A stretch of 64,000 nucleotides of DNA from positions 76,911 through 140,910 of the forward strand of contig CAZOEO010000006.1 of assembly GCA_964578885.1 (NCBI GenBank), given 5' to 3'. The translations under genes and the position numbers were made by a program. The notes below the pieces were generated by a model, which had not been told where the DNA came from, did not search any database, and worked only from the letters and a program-made list of their open reading frames with translations. Shown one piece after another: positions 42,558 through 52,106 of this stretch (the first letter of the stretch is position 1; the number at the start of each line of letters is the position of its first letter). This stretch comes from CAZRHR01 sp964578885 (GTDB taxonomy: Bacteria > Bacteroidota > Bacteroidia > CAIKAF01).

Positions 42558-42692
42558 AAGGTAAAGATAAGCACTGCGTAGATTTTCCACAATACGAAAA
42601 GCCTTCACACAAGCGTTGTTAACAACTCTTATCTACTCATGCAAAAGACTAAGCACAATCCCTGTAATTTAGGAGCACTCATTTCTATATAT

Positions 42693-45614
42693 ATGTTTAT
42701 AAATCGTTTAGCACTTTTAGTAGGCTTTCTTTTTGCAACGGCCTCGGCCCAAGTTCCTGTTTTTCAAACACCAGCAGCATCCCAATGGGCCGATTCATTG
42801 ATGAAAACCATGACGCTGGAGCAAAGAATTGCGCAGTTATTTATGATAGCGGCCTACAGTAAAGACGGAACTACACCAAGTACTGCGGTAGAAAATGCCA
42901 TCAGAAAACATGGCATTGGTGGACTTATTTTCATGAAAGGAGGGCCGGGAAGGCAATTGATTTTAACCAACCACTACCAAAAGGCATCCAAAGTGCCCTT
43001 ACTTATTTCCATCGACGGGGAATGGGGACTGGCGATGCGTTTGGATTCGACCATGGCTTTTCCTTACCAAATGACCCTTGGCGCCATTCAGCAAAATGAG
43101 TTGATTGTAGAAATGGGTCAGGAAATTGCCAGACAATGCAAGCGAGTTGGCATTCACATGAACCTCGCACCTTCGATCGATGTAAACAACAATCCCGCCA
43201 ATCCTGTGATTAAAGCCCGCTCGTTTGGCGACCAGCCCAGCAACGTGGCTGCTAAAGGAATAGCTTATATGCAGGGGATGCAAAAACAAAATCTGATTAC
43301 CTCGGCCAAGCATTTTCCTGGACATGGCGACACAGATACCGATTCGCATCTGGCGCTTCCTCTTTTACCTTTTTCCCGGGCCCGATTAGATAGCATAGAA
43401 CTGGCGCCCTTTAGAGCGCTCATAAAAGCGGGCGTGTCTTCCATCATGGTGGCACATCTGGCCGTTCCTATTTTAGATGAGTCAAAGGTTCCAGCGACGG
43501 TTTCCAGCAAAATGGTCAATGATTTACTGATTCAGGCCATGGGATACCAAGGTTTGGTCATTACCGATGCCATGAACATGAAAGGCGTAGCGGATAAATA
43601 TCCCCCGGGAGAAGCAGATTTCCGCGCCTTTATGGCAGGAAACGATATTTTGTTGTTCTCCGAAAATGTAGAAAAAGGAATCCAGTTGATTCGCCAGGCC
43701 GTACAGGAAGGAAAAGTGGCCGAAGCAGAAGTAAATCGCAGATGTAAAAAGGTATTGATGGCCAAATACTGGTCTGGTGCGCATCGGTTTACGCCCCTAT
43801 CTCTTGCCTCTTTAAAACAAGATTTGCACACGCCCGGAGCAGAAGTACTCATGCGAAAACTCACTGCAGCTTCGCTCACGCTCATTCGTAACCACCGGCA
43901 ACTTATTCCCTTTAGACGTTTAGATACCCTTTCCATAGCCGCACTAAGCATCGATGGAGCACAGGGCAACATGTTTCAAAAACGCCTTCAAGATTATGCC
44001 ACCATTCCCAGTTTTCAAATAAGTTCAGACAATCCGGATGTTTCCGGCATTTTAAAGATGAACAATCAGGTGAATACATGGATTATCGCAATTCATCAAC
44101 CCAAAGAAAGTCCATTTAAAACACCTGTCATTAAGGAAAATGTAAGGCAGGCACTTGCGCAACTTACAAAAGGTAAAGAAGTGGTTCTGGTCCTGTTTGC
44201 CAATCCGTATGCCCTTAGGAATTATCCCTTACCACCGCATTTCCGTTCTGTTCTGGTGGCCTATCAGGATCATCAATATAGTCAGGATTTAGCAGCCCAA
44301 TTGCTATTTGGAGCCATTGGAGCCAAAGGAAAACTTCCAGTGACACTCTCTACGGAATTTCCCTCAGGACATGGGATTACGACCGAAGGCGGTCTGCGTC
44401 TTCGATTCAACCTCCCGGAAGAATCAGGCATAGACCGGAGAAAATTACAATCCATAGATGCCATGGTCGACCAGGCCATTAGGGAGTCGATGTTTCCTGG
44501 TTGCCAAATTCTTGCGGCCAGAAAAGGTGAAATATTTTATCGAAAGTCCTTTGGACATCATACCTATCAAAAAACACAAGCCGTCGAAGATCATCATTTA
44601 TACGACCTGGCCAGCATTACCAAAGTGGCAGGCACCCTTCCCGGCATAATGTATCTGGTGGATCAGAAAAAAATCAATTTGGACCAAACCCTGGGACAAT
44701 ATTTACCAGAACTTGCCGGTACAGACAAATCAGGCATTATCATTCGGGATTTACTCACCCATCAGGCTGGATTTAAACCATGGATTCCATTTCATTTGAG
44801 GGGCATGGAAAAAACAGGAGAATGGAAAGCCACCTGGTTTCAAACCCAGTCATCTGAGGCCTTCCCTTTTGAAGTAGCCCAAGGGTTATATGCCATGGCC
44901 AATGTGCAAGATTCCATTTTTGCGGTAAATGTGCGGACTCCCTTGGGCGTAAAAAAAACGTATTTGTATTCAGATTTAGGTTATTATTACCTTCAACGTA
45001 TCATTCAGAAACATACACAACTTTCATTAGATCAATTCATTACAACCTATATTTCAAAACCATTAGGAGCTACATCACTCATGTACAATCCCTTGCGTTC
45101 ATTTTCCAGGGAAGACATTGTGCCTACAGAATTCGATGGAACCTTCAGAAAACAATTGGTACATGGCCACGTTCATGATCAGGGTGCGGCACTTATGGGC
45201 GGTGTGGCCGGTCATGCAGGACTTTTTTCCAGTGCCACAGATTTGGCCAAACTCATTCAGCTTTACCTTAACTGGGGCACCTATGGCGGGGAAACATACA
45301 TTCAGCCAGACATTGTAAAAACATTTGCCAAATGCCAGTTTTGCGCTAACGGAAACCGAAGAGGTCTGGGATTTGACCGGCCGACTAATCAAGGGAAAGG
45401 CGGCACGGCCTGCGATTGCGTCTCCTACTTATCCTTCGGGCACGCCGGATTCACCGGCACATTGGCATGGGCCGACCCGGAACATGATTTACTTTACATT
45501 TTTTTGTCGAACAGAGTACATCCAAGTGCTGAAAATAAAAAGCTGATTCAAACTGATTTTCGGGCCAAAATTCAACAAGTATTTTATGACGCCCTGAACT
45601 CATGGCCCGTTTGA
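42693..45614 (+). CDS. Glycoside hydrolase family 3 / serine hydrolase fusion
   Basis: 973 aa from ATG 42693, which begins a clean signal peptide (MFINRLALLVGFLFATASAQ); an ATG at 42639 adds 18 residues. Residues about 30-365 are a NagZ-type GH3 domain with the KHFPGHGDTDTDSH His-Asp acid/base loop and VITDAMNMKG carrying the nucleophile Asp. A GH3 C-terminal region follows. From about 590 a class C beta-lactamase-like domain has YDLASITKVAGT (S-x-x-K), YSDLGYYYL (Y-x-N-like) and GHAGFTGT. It probably removes N-acetylglucosamine from muropeptides in the periplasm and also acts on a peptide or ester; the second activity is inferred. Confidence 0.9.
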   Translation: MFINRLALLVGFLFATASAQVPVFQTPAASQWADSLMKTMTLEQRIAQLFMIAAYSKDGTTPSTAVENAIRKHGIGGLIFMKGGPGRQLILTNHYQKASKVPLLISIDGEWGLAMRLDSTMAFPYQMTLGAIQQNELIVEMGQEIARQCKRVGIHMNLAPSIDVNNNPANPVIKARSFGDQPSNVAAKGIAYMQGMQKQNLITSAKHFPGHGDTDTDSHLALPLLPFSRARLDSIELAPFRALIKAGVSSIMVAHLAVPILDESKVPATVSSKMVNDLLIQAMGYQGLVITDAMNMKGVADKYPPGEADFRAFMAGNDILLFSENVEKGIQLIRQAVQEGKVAEAEVNRRCKKVLMAKYWSGAHRFTPLSLASLKQDLHTPGAEVLMRKLTAASLTLIRNHRQLIPFRRLDTLSIAALSIDGAQGNMFQKRLQDYATIPSFQISSDNPDVSGILKMNNQVNTWIIAIHQPKESPFKTPVIKENVRQALAQLTKGKEVVLVLFANPYALRNYPLPPHFRSVLVAYQDHQYSQDLAAQLLFGAIGAKGKLPVTLSTEFPSGHGITTEGGLRLRFNLPEESGIDRRKLQSIDAMVDQAIRESMFPGCQILAARKGEIFYRKSFGHHTYQKTQAVEDHHLYDLASITKVAGTLPGIMYLVDQKKINLDQTLGQYLPELAGTDKSGIIIRDLLTHQAGFKPWIPFHLRGMEKTGEWKATWFQTQSSEAFPFEVAQGLYAMANVQDSIFAVNVRTPLGVKKTYLYSDLGYYYLQRIIQKHTQLSLDQFITTYISKPLGATSLMYNPLRSFSREDIVPTEFDGTFRKQLVHGHVHDQGAALMGGVAGHAGLFSSATDLAKLIQLYLNWGTYGGETYIQPDIVKTFAKCQFCANGNRRGLGFDRPTNQGKGGTACDCVSYLSFGHAGFTGTLAWADPEHDLLYIFLSNRVHPSAENKKLIQTDFRAKIQQVFYDALNSWPV

Positions 45615-45780
45615 CACATCTCCTTTGGCCCATTTCCACATGTCCCGGGCTTTCATTTTAAAAAAAAGGATGGTGATAAAAAAGTGTGGTGAATATGCCT
45701 TCACAATACCCATCCAATCAACTAGAAAAAAGCCGTCAAGCACTTTCTGCGGAAATAAACCTTTCCTTTCCTGAATCAGT

Positions 45781-45788
45781 TATCTTTG
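45781..45788 (+). promoter_or_regulatory. Predicted -7 element of glyA
   Basis: TATCTTTG, 25 nt before the ATG. A purine-rich AAAAAAGGTGG sits 7 bases before the start and could aid initiation. Confidence 0.5.
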
Positions 45789-45813
45789 TGCAGACCTAAA
45801 AAAAGGTGGTACC

Positions 45814-47085
45814 ATGCGCGACGAAAAAATTTTTTCTCTCATTGCCCAAGAGCAAATTCGCCAAACCGAAGGGTTGGAACTCATTGCTTCTGAAAACTAT
45901 GTCAGTCCCCAGGTGATGGAGGCGGTAGGATCATGCCTTACCAACAAATACGCAGAAGGCCTTCCCGGAAAGCGATATTATGGCGGATGCGAAGTGGTCG
46001 ATCAAGTTGAGCAACTGGCGATTGACCGTGCAAAAGCTTTATTTGGCGCATGTTGGGCCAATGTCCAGCCCCATTCCGGAGCACAAGCCAATGCCGCAGT
46101 AATGCTAGCTTGCTTGCAGCCCGGTGATAAAATTCTGGGCTTCGACCTTTCACATGGTGGACACCTTACCCACGGCTCACCCGTGAATTTCTCCGGAAAG
46201 TTATATCAGCCCTCTTTTTATGGCGTAGAGCCTGAAACAGGACGCATTGATTACGACAAAGTAGCTGAGAAAGCCAGAATAGAAAGGCCTAAACTTCTTA
46301 TTTGCGGAGCCTCCAGCTATGCCAGAGATTGGGATTATGCCAGATTACGCGCCATTGCAGATGAGGTGGGTGCACTACTACTCGCAGATATTTCTCATCC
46401 CTCTGGCCTGATTGCGACGGGACATTTGAATCATCCATTTCCCCATTGCCATATCGTCACCACCACCACTCACAAAACCTTAAGAGGTCCAAGAGGCGGG
46501 CTGATTCTTTTAGGGGAAGATTTTGAAAATCCTTTTGGACAAAAAACACCTAAAGGTGAACTGAAAATGATGTCGGCCTTGTTGGATGGCGCCGTTTTCC
46601 CGGGAACGCAAGGTGGTCCTTTGGAGCATGTGATTGGCGGAAAAGCCGTAGCCTTCTTCGAAGATTTACAGCCAAGTTATAAAGCGTATACTCAACAAGT
46701 CATTGAAAATGCCCAGGCCATGGCCAAGGCTTTTGTGAATCGTGGCTACAACATCATTTCCGGAGGTACGGACAACCATTTAATGTTAATCGACTTAAGA
46801 AATAAAGGTGTTTCCGGGAAAGCAGCAGAACAAGCACTGGTACAAGCTGGAATTACCGTGAATAAAAACATGGTGCCCTTCGACGATAAATCACCATTTG
46901 TTACGTCCGGTATTCGGGTTGGTACTCCAGCCATTACAACCCGAGGTATGGTGGTGTCTGACATGGATCAAATTGTGGAATTTATTGATGATGTGATTCT
47001 ACACATCGATCAGCCCGGCAGATTACAGGAAATTCAAAAGAAGGTGCATGACCTTATGAATCATCGCCCAATTTTTGTCTGGTAA
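45814..47085 (+). CDS. glyA: Serine hydroxymethyltransferase
   Basis: 423 aa, standard length. EGLELIASENYVSPQVMEA, NKYAEGLPGKRYYGGCE, QPHSGAQAN, and TTTTHKTLRGPRGG containing the PLP-binding Lys identify GlyA. It interconverts serine and glycine with tetrahydrofolate, supplying one-carbon units. It has its own promoter-like box and a strong terminator, so it appears monocistronic. No glycine riboswitch-like structure is apparent. Confidence 0.98.
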   Translation: MRDEKIFSLIAQEQIRQTEGLELIASENYVSPQVMEAVGSCLTNKYAEGLPGKRYYGGCEVVDQVEQLAIDRAKALFGACWANVQPHSGAQANAAVMLACLQPGDKILGFDLSHGGHLTHGSPVNFSGKLYQPSFYGVEPETGRIDYDKVAEKARIERPKLLICGASSYARDWDYARLRAIADEVGALLLADISHPSGLIATGHLNHPFPHCHIVTTTTHKTLRGPRGGLILLGEDFENPFGQKTPKGELKMMSALLDGAVFPGTQGGPLEHVIGGKAVAFFEDLQPSYKAYTQQVIENAQAMAKAFVNRGYNIISGGTDNHLMLIDLRNKGVSGKAAEQALVQAGITVNKNMVPFDDKSPFVTSGIRVGTPAITTRGMVVSDMDQIVEFIDDVILHIDQPGRLQEIQKKVHDLMNHRPIFVW

Positions 47086-47104
47086 TCCATTGACAACATC
47101 TAAA

Positions 47105-47140
47105 AGAACGCCGGGTGACATATCCGGCGTTCTTTTTTTT
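47105..47140 (+). terminator. Terminator of glyA
   Basis: Ten-base-pair stem AGAACGCCGG/CCGGCGTTCT with a 9-nt loop and eight T, 19 bp after the stop. Confidence 0.9.
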
Positions 47141-47276
47141 ACATAATATCAATGTAAAAAAAAGTTCCAAACGAAACAATTAAACAGCTAATAAAGAACT
47201 ACATACAACGTTAAAAACTAAAAATGAAATCACCTAAAATGCAAATGAAATCAATGGGTTTCTAGAAAATATTTAA

Positions 47277-47284
47277 TACTTTTG
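47277..47284 (+). promoter_or_regulatory. Predicted -7 element before the membrane-protein paralogue
   Basis: TACTTTTG, 56 nt upstream of ATG 47341, in an AT-rich gap that otherwise shows nothing. Confidence 0.45.
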
Positions 47285-47340
47285 TATTCTGTTGAAGTAA
47301 CATTAGGATTCTCCCCCCTGTGGCCTACTCTTTCCTCCAT

Positions 47341-47883
47341 ATGATAGGTGACAAAATCACCTACAAAAAAAACGCAAGCAGCCTGCGCGTATTTATTCGA
47401 GCCTCCTCCAGAGGAGATAAAGCGAAAACGCAGGCCATGCTACAAAGATTGAAAATCCTGCTCGTCTGCGGAGTTTTATTGATTCCAGTTGTCATTATTT
47501 CCCTTAAAACGGAATACAGAATTTGGAGTCTAGCCCTTTCTGCTTTTTGGTTCATTATCACCACCCGGCTATACTCTATTTACAAGTATAGGGAATCGGG
47601 CACAGAACAGTTGTATCTTAAAGACAACAGCCTAAAATATAGTGCTGTTTTTGAATTATTCGGATTCAAATTCCATCTTGGTAAAAAACATGTTGCCCTG
47701 CCTGTGGAAATTCTCGTAAATCCTAAACCAGAAGTACTTCATGGCCTTCATGGTATGGAAAACGACATGAACAAAGTGGTGACCATCTCGGACACGGGAA
47801 AAGGACAGGTACTCAAATTGCGCATGGAAGAAAAATCCGGCCAGGAACTTAAAAAACTGATTACCGATTTTATGGTTCAGTAA
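47341..47883 (+). CDS. Two-helix membrane protein, paralogue of 32390-32953
   Basis: 180 aa. ATG 47341 aligns with the start of the paralogue; a GTG 21 bases upstream is the alternative. IRASSRGDKAKTQ precedes helices about 41-55 (LLVCGVLLIPVVIISL) and 60-80, then a soluble region (LYLKDNSLKYSAVFELFGFK). Both proteins share length, topology and the R/K-ASS motif. Function unknown; the layout resembles YcxB-like or PH-domain membrane proteins. Confidence 0.6.
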   Translation: MIGDKITYKKNASSLRVFIRASSRGDKAKTQAMLQRLKILLVCGVLLIPVVIISLKTEYRIWSLALSAFWFIITTRLYSIYKYRESGTEQLYLKDNSLKYSAVFELFGFKFHLGKKHVALPVEILVNPKPEVLHGLHGMENDMNKVVTISDTGKGQVLKLRMEEKSGQELKKLITDFMVQ

Positions 47884-47922
47884 ACAAGTAGTGCGGCTTC
47901 TTGTTATTTTCGAAATGACGAT

Positions 47923-48087
47923 ATGTTCCTAAAACAATTATTGCATTACCTCAATCCCCTTACACTTTTCAGGAAAGGAGAAAGTAAAACCAACATCAAC
48001 CTCCGCATGATGCATGGAATCAATCGGATTTCCATTTTCATGTTTTTGTTTTGTCTGGTGGTTATGGCCATTAAATTTTTACGCTAG
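47923..48087 (+). CDS. Small single-helix membrane protein (DUF6728-like)
   Basis: 54 aa. MFLKQLLHYLNPLTLFRKGE, then NINLRMMHGINRISIFMFLF and a helix ending VVMAIKFLR. The MMHGINRISIFMFL core is one I recall from short Bacteroidota proteins filed as DUF6728. Its end overlaps the 3' end of the convergent M16 peptidase gene by 17 bp. No function known. Confidence 0.6.
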   Translation: MFLKQLLHYLNPLTLFRKGESKTNINLRMMHGINRISIFMFLFCLVVMAIKFLR

Positions 48088-49356
48088 ACGGCCCGGCTAC
48101 GGCAGTAATCCACTGGCTTGAATGTAAATACAGATTGGCCAGTCGAATCAAATCTTCCGGCTGTGTTTGCATCATTTTTTCCACCAAATATCTATCGTGA
48201 CTTAGGTCTTCCCCTAACAACCACGCATTTCTGAATTTAGCTGTCTGACGAAACGGGCCATCCAAAGCACGTAAATACGCGCCTGATAAATAGTTTTTTA
48301 CGATATCCAATTCGGCCGCTCCCACAGGTTCCGACCGAAGCCGTTTCATTTCATGCTCAATCTCGTCGAGGGTGGCGGAAGTAACCTCCGCGCCTACTTC
48401 TGCTTGAATGAACACAAAACTCCCCCCCTTGTATCCGTAACACCAGCGCCAATGCCGTAGGTATATCCTTTTTCTTCACGGATATTTTTCATCAGCCTTG
48501 AGCCAAAATATCCGCCAAAAAGGGTGGTTAAGAAACGAAAACCCGCATAGTCAGGCGATTGCCTGGAAGGTGCTTTTACTCCCATGACCACCGCCGATTG
48601 CAATGCACCTTCTACAGGAACAAAAATGCGGCCGGGTGTCGTATTGGCCACCACCCGGGTATTCGTCTCATACCGGGTCTGTGACGTTGCCCGAAGATGC
48701 GACTGTACAAGCTGAATATCATCTTCATCCAGGCCGCCACTAAGCAAAAAATCCGGAGCGACAGATTGCATCAAAGTCTGCGCTGTATCTACCACGGCGG
48801 CCCTGTGAATGCCTTCAAAATCTTTTTCCCCGGCCTGGATGCCGTAAGCATGGCCTTTAAATAATTCTTTTCTTGCGGCCGTTCTGGCCTGCCAATCAAC
48901 TTGTTTTTGCTGAATCCGGAATCCGGTCATTTCCTGTTCCACTACCCGTTCTATTTCCTTTTCGGGAAAAACGGAAGACCAGACCAACTCATCCATCAAT
49001 GGCAATAAAGCCGGCAAATGCTTTGTAAGGCCGGAAACCGCCACGGATACATAATCTCTGGACGATTGTCTTTCCAACCTTGCACCCATGGATTCAAGCG
49101 CAAAATGTACTTCCTGTGCGGTACGGTGCTCCACCCCTTCTCCCAACAAAGACATGGTAATTCCGGGTAAAACGGGATGTCCGAAAGCGGCTTCTCCTTT
49201 CGGAAACAACCATTCCAGACGAAACACCGGTTCCCTGCCACCACGGACCACCCACAAGGCACTTTGGCCATTCGGCAAAATGCGATGTTCACCATGCAAA
49301 TCAGGAAAAGTAGCCGGAGGCTGAATCACAGGAGCATTATAACGATCCATGTCCAT
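48071..49356 (-). pseudogene. M16 peptidase-family subunit, interrupted by a -1 frameshift in a G7 tract
   Basis: The protein reads normally from MDMDRYNAPVI to GVTDTRGG, then goes out of frame at seven consecutive G on the coding strand (48422-48428). The next frame continues at once with SFVFIQAEVGAEVTSATLDE and runs to a natural end at 48071. Adding one G restores a single M16 protein of about 428 aa. No HxxEH zinc motif is present (LLGEGVEHRT lies at that place), so it is the non-catalytic partner of the subunit encoded upstream, which it abuts. R-x-Y substrate-binding features (GYFGSRLMKNIREEKGYTY) are intact. Could be a sequencing error, real decay or slippage. Confidence 0.85.
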
Positions 49357-50601
49357 TTATTTTTGAGAACGATAATATAAAACAGATACCTGATGAGGCT
49401 GAAGTGCCTGGAAAACGCTGTGAATATCAGGTAATGTAACCGATGCATACTTAAGTTCCTCCGAAAATGCCAGTTCCATGTCGCCTCTAAGTACCGCTAG
49501 TCCAAGCCGAAGGGCCATTTGTGCCAAATCCGTTCGCTCAAAAGTTTCACGCGCCACCAGCTGTTGCTTTACCTTTTCCAAATGACCTTCTGAAAGCCAG
49601 TTGGGAAATCCCTGAAGCGTTTCCCAAACCGCCGCTTCGGCCTGTTCTAAGGTAAAATCCGGCTGCACCGGCCCCACCAGCATAAACATTCCAGCATCTC
49701 TGCTTCCTGAAATGTAGCAGGACAAATCATTGAAAATCCGTTTATCCCGAACCAAGACTTCCTGCAAATAACTGGAGGCCCCACTTCCTAACAAATCAGA
49801 CATTAAATCAAAAGCGTAATAAGATGGATCAGATTTGGCGACCATGGGAAAGCTCATCACCAATAAATCGTCCGGAACGGAACGGGTGACTTCCAGAAAA
49901 CGCCTTTCGGTTTGGGGCGGCTCCACCGGCAATTGGCGCAAGGGAACAGGCCGGGATGGAATGTCGCCAAACCATTTTCTCACCAACGTCATGGCTTCAT
50001 GCGGTTCAATCCCGCCAGCTATCGTTAGAATGGCATTGTTGGGTGCATAATGGGTATAAAAAAAAGATTTCACCTCATCCAGGGTGGCTCCTTCAATATG
50101 TTCGACGGATTGTCCGATGGTGGCCCAACGATACGGATGGACCTTGTAAGCCATCTCCCGAATCAACAACCACGCATCTGCATATGGCTGATTCAGATAT
50201 CGTTGCTTAAACTCCTCAATAACTACTTTCTTCTGAATATCCAGTTTTTCCTGTGAAAAATCCAGGGCAAGCATCCGATCACTTTCCAGCCAAAGGGCGG
50301 TTTCCAGGTTGTTGGCCGGCAGCGTGCAATAATAGTTGGTGATATCGTTGTTGGTAAAGGCGTTGTTGGTTCCTCCGGCCATTTGTAAAGGCGTATCGAA
50401 AGAAGGAATATGCACACTGCCTTCGAACATTAGATGCTCAAACAAGTGCGCAAACCCGGTTCTTTCAGGAGATTCATCTGAGGCCCCCACATCGTATAAA
50501 AGATTGACCGCCACCAAAGGGGTAGATGCATCAGGCAAAATAAAAACCCTGAGTCCATTGGCTAAAATTTCCTGATAAACAGGATAGTTGGATGCTTTCA
50601 T
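49357..50601 (-). CDS. M16-family zinc peptidase, catalytic subunit
   Basis: 414 aa. HLFEHLMFEG about residues 52-61 is the inverted zinc motif HxxEH; the distal Glu ligand follows in the helix about 76 residues later. GSGASSYLQEVLVRDKRIFND belongs to the second M16 domain. M16 pairs cleave short peptides in the periplasm or degrade pre-peptides. No signal peptide is evident. It overlaps the nitronate monooxygenase stop by 4 bp upstream and is followed directly by the non-catalytic M16 partner. Confidence 0.92.
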   Translation of the reverse strand: MKASNYPVYQEILANGLRVFILPDASTPLVAVNLLYDVGASDESPERTGFAHLFEHLMFEGSVHIPSFDTPLQMAGGTNNAFTNNDITNYYCTLPANNLETALWLESDRMLALDFSQEKLDIQKKVVIEEFKQRYLNQPYADAWLLIREMAYKVHPYRWATIGQSVEHIEGATLDEVKSFFYTHYAPNNAILTIAGGIEPHEAMTLVRKWFGDIPSRPVPLRQLPVEPPQTERRFLEVTRSVPDDLLVMSFPMVAKSDPSYYAFDLMSDLLGSGASSYLQEVLVRDKRIFNDLSCYISGSRDAGMFMLVGPVQPDFTLEQAEAAVWETLQGFPNWLSEGHLEKVKQQLVARETFERTDLAQMALRLGLAVLRGDMELAFSEELKYASVTLPDIHSVFQALQPHQVSVLYYRSQK

Positions 50602-51563
50602 GGGCGTAAACCTTCGTTTTTACAAAGTTGGGCTAAAGTAACTTGATATTCCTGTAAAATATCTTCTACAATTTTTTGAGCCGGTAAAATGGAAGAAAAC
50701 TGTGCACTGACCTGGCCAATTTCCAATTCACCCTCGTCTAAATCGCCTTCGAACATGCCCTTTTTTGCGCGTCCGCGGCCAAGAAGCTGCTTTAGTTCTT
50801 CCAAACCGGCGCCTCTGGCATAGGCTTTTTCCACCTGACTGTAAAATGGATTTTTAATCAGGCGAACGGGTGTAATTTCCTTTAAGGTAAGCGCGGTGCT
50901 GCCTTCTTTTGCTTGCACAACGGCTTGTTTAAACGCCATATGCGCACTGGATTCTTCGGATGCAACAAACCGCGAACCCAGTTGAACCGCCTCTGCACCC
51001 AATGCCATGGCGGCCAGCATGGCCTTTCCGGAACCAATGCCTCCGGCGGCAATCACGGGAATGTTCACGGCGGCACATACCAAAGGAATTAACACCAGCG
51101 AGGTGGTTTCTTCCCTACCATTATGGCCTCCGGCTTCAAAACCTTCTGCCACCACAGCATCTACGCCTGCGGCTTCTGCTTTCTGTGCAAATTTTGCGCT
51201 GCTAACCACATGAATCACCCGGATGCCATGCGCTTTCAGATGCGAAGTCCATGTGGCAGGATTCCCGGCAGAGGTGATAACCACAGGTACTTTTTCTTCC
51301 ACTATGGTGGCCATGTGCTCTTCGATATTGGGATATAAAAGAGGAATGTTCACGGCAAAAGGCTTTTGCGTAGCGACTTTGCATTTCCTGATTTGTTCTT
51401 TCAACACCTCCGGATACATGGAACCGGCACCCATCACACCCAGTCCACCTGCATTCGACACGGCAGATGCCAGCTCCCAGCCTGAACACCAAATCATTCC
51501 GGCCTGGATGATGGGATAAGGAATCTGGAGCAAGGCGCAAATACGATTGGCTGCAAAAGACAT
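50598..51563 (-). CDS. Nitronate monooxygenase / FabK-like flavoprotein
   Basis: 321 aa. TIM-barrel FMN enzyme: IPYPIIQAGMIWCSG, NAGGLGVMGAGSM, FEAGGHNGREETTSLVLIPL (AGGH binding loop), AAGGIGSGKAMLAAMALGAE and VQLGSRFVASEE. The family oxidises alkyl nitronates or reduces enoyl-ACP (FabK); the sequence does not settle which. ATG 51563 is used instead of an upstream TTG. It is coupled to the M16 peptidase by an ATGA overlap. Confidence 0.85.
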   Translation of the reverse strand: MSFAANRICALLQIPYPIIQAGMIWCSGWELASAVSNAGGLGVMGAGSMYPEVLKEQIRKCKVATQKPFAVNIPLLYPNIEEHMATIVEEKVPVVITSAGNPATWTSHLKAHGIRVIHVVSSAKFAQKAEAAGVDAVVAEGFEAGGHNGREETTSLVLIPLVCAAVNIPVIAAGGIGSGKAMLAAMALGAEAVQLGSRFVASEESSAHMAFKQAVVQAKEGSTALTLKEITPVRLIKNPFYSQVEKAYARGAGLEELKQLLGRGRAKKGMFEGDLDEGELEIGQVSAQFSSILPAQKIVEDILQEYQVTLAQLCKNEGLRP

Positions 51564-51722
51564 GGCTTTCAATTTGATTTTCAAAAGTAATGAAAAGCAC
51601 GGAATCCCTTTTAAAATTTGGCTTTCGGACCACTACCATGTCTTTCATGGGATAAAAAAAGTCAGTATAAAAAGGATGGCTTTGGAAAAAAACGATTTTT
51701 CCCTTACCTTTTAATTATAGTT

Positions 51723-52106
51723 ATGGTTCCAACACAACGTTTTGCCACCTTTTCTATGTTTTATTGGTACTACCTTAGTGAGCACCGACATAGTTTAACC
51801 CGTTGGTTTCATTATTGGGGAACCCTTGGTTTGTTGGTTTTTCCTTTGTTGGCCATTTTTTTACAAAATCCAATGCTGGCACTTTTTACCCCGGTCTGGG
51901 GATATGGATGGGCTTGGCTGAGTCATTTTTTTATTGAAAAAAACAAACCGGCCACCTTTACATACCCGATATGGAGTTTAATGGGCGATTTCGTGATGTT
52001 GTATCACGCATGCACAGGACAACTCGGCCGAAGAATGGCCATCGCCGAACAATTATACCCTGAAAGTGCTCTTTTTGAAAAATCGAAGAACAGCGCGTCC
52101 GATTAA
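51723..52106 (+). CDS. DUF962 / Mpo1-like membrane protein
   Basis: 127 aa. FYWYYLSEHRHSLTRWFHYW (conserved H-x-x-x-x-R-x-x-H), SHFFIEKNKPATFTYPIWSL and MGDFVMLYH form the DUF962 signature. The yeast relative Mpo1 is an iron dioxygenase of 2-hydroxy fatty acids; the His residues needed are present. ATG 51723 replaces a longer frame. Its stop overlaps that of the convergent def gene. Confidence 0.85.
   Translation: MVPTQRFATFSMFYWYYLSEHRHSLTRWFHYWGTLGLLVFPLLAIFLQNPMLALFTPVWGYGWAWLSHFFIEKNKPATFTYPIWSLMGDFVMLYHACTGQLGRRMAIAEQLYPESALFEKSKNSASD

Noticed and set aside
45615..45813. Glycine or SAM riboswitch before glyA
   Set aside because: The short leader after the predicted promoter leaves no room, and no conserved riboswitch core is visible.
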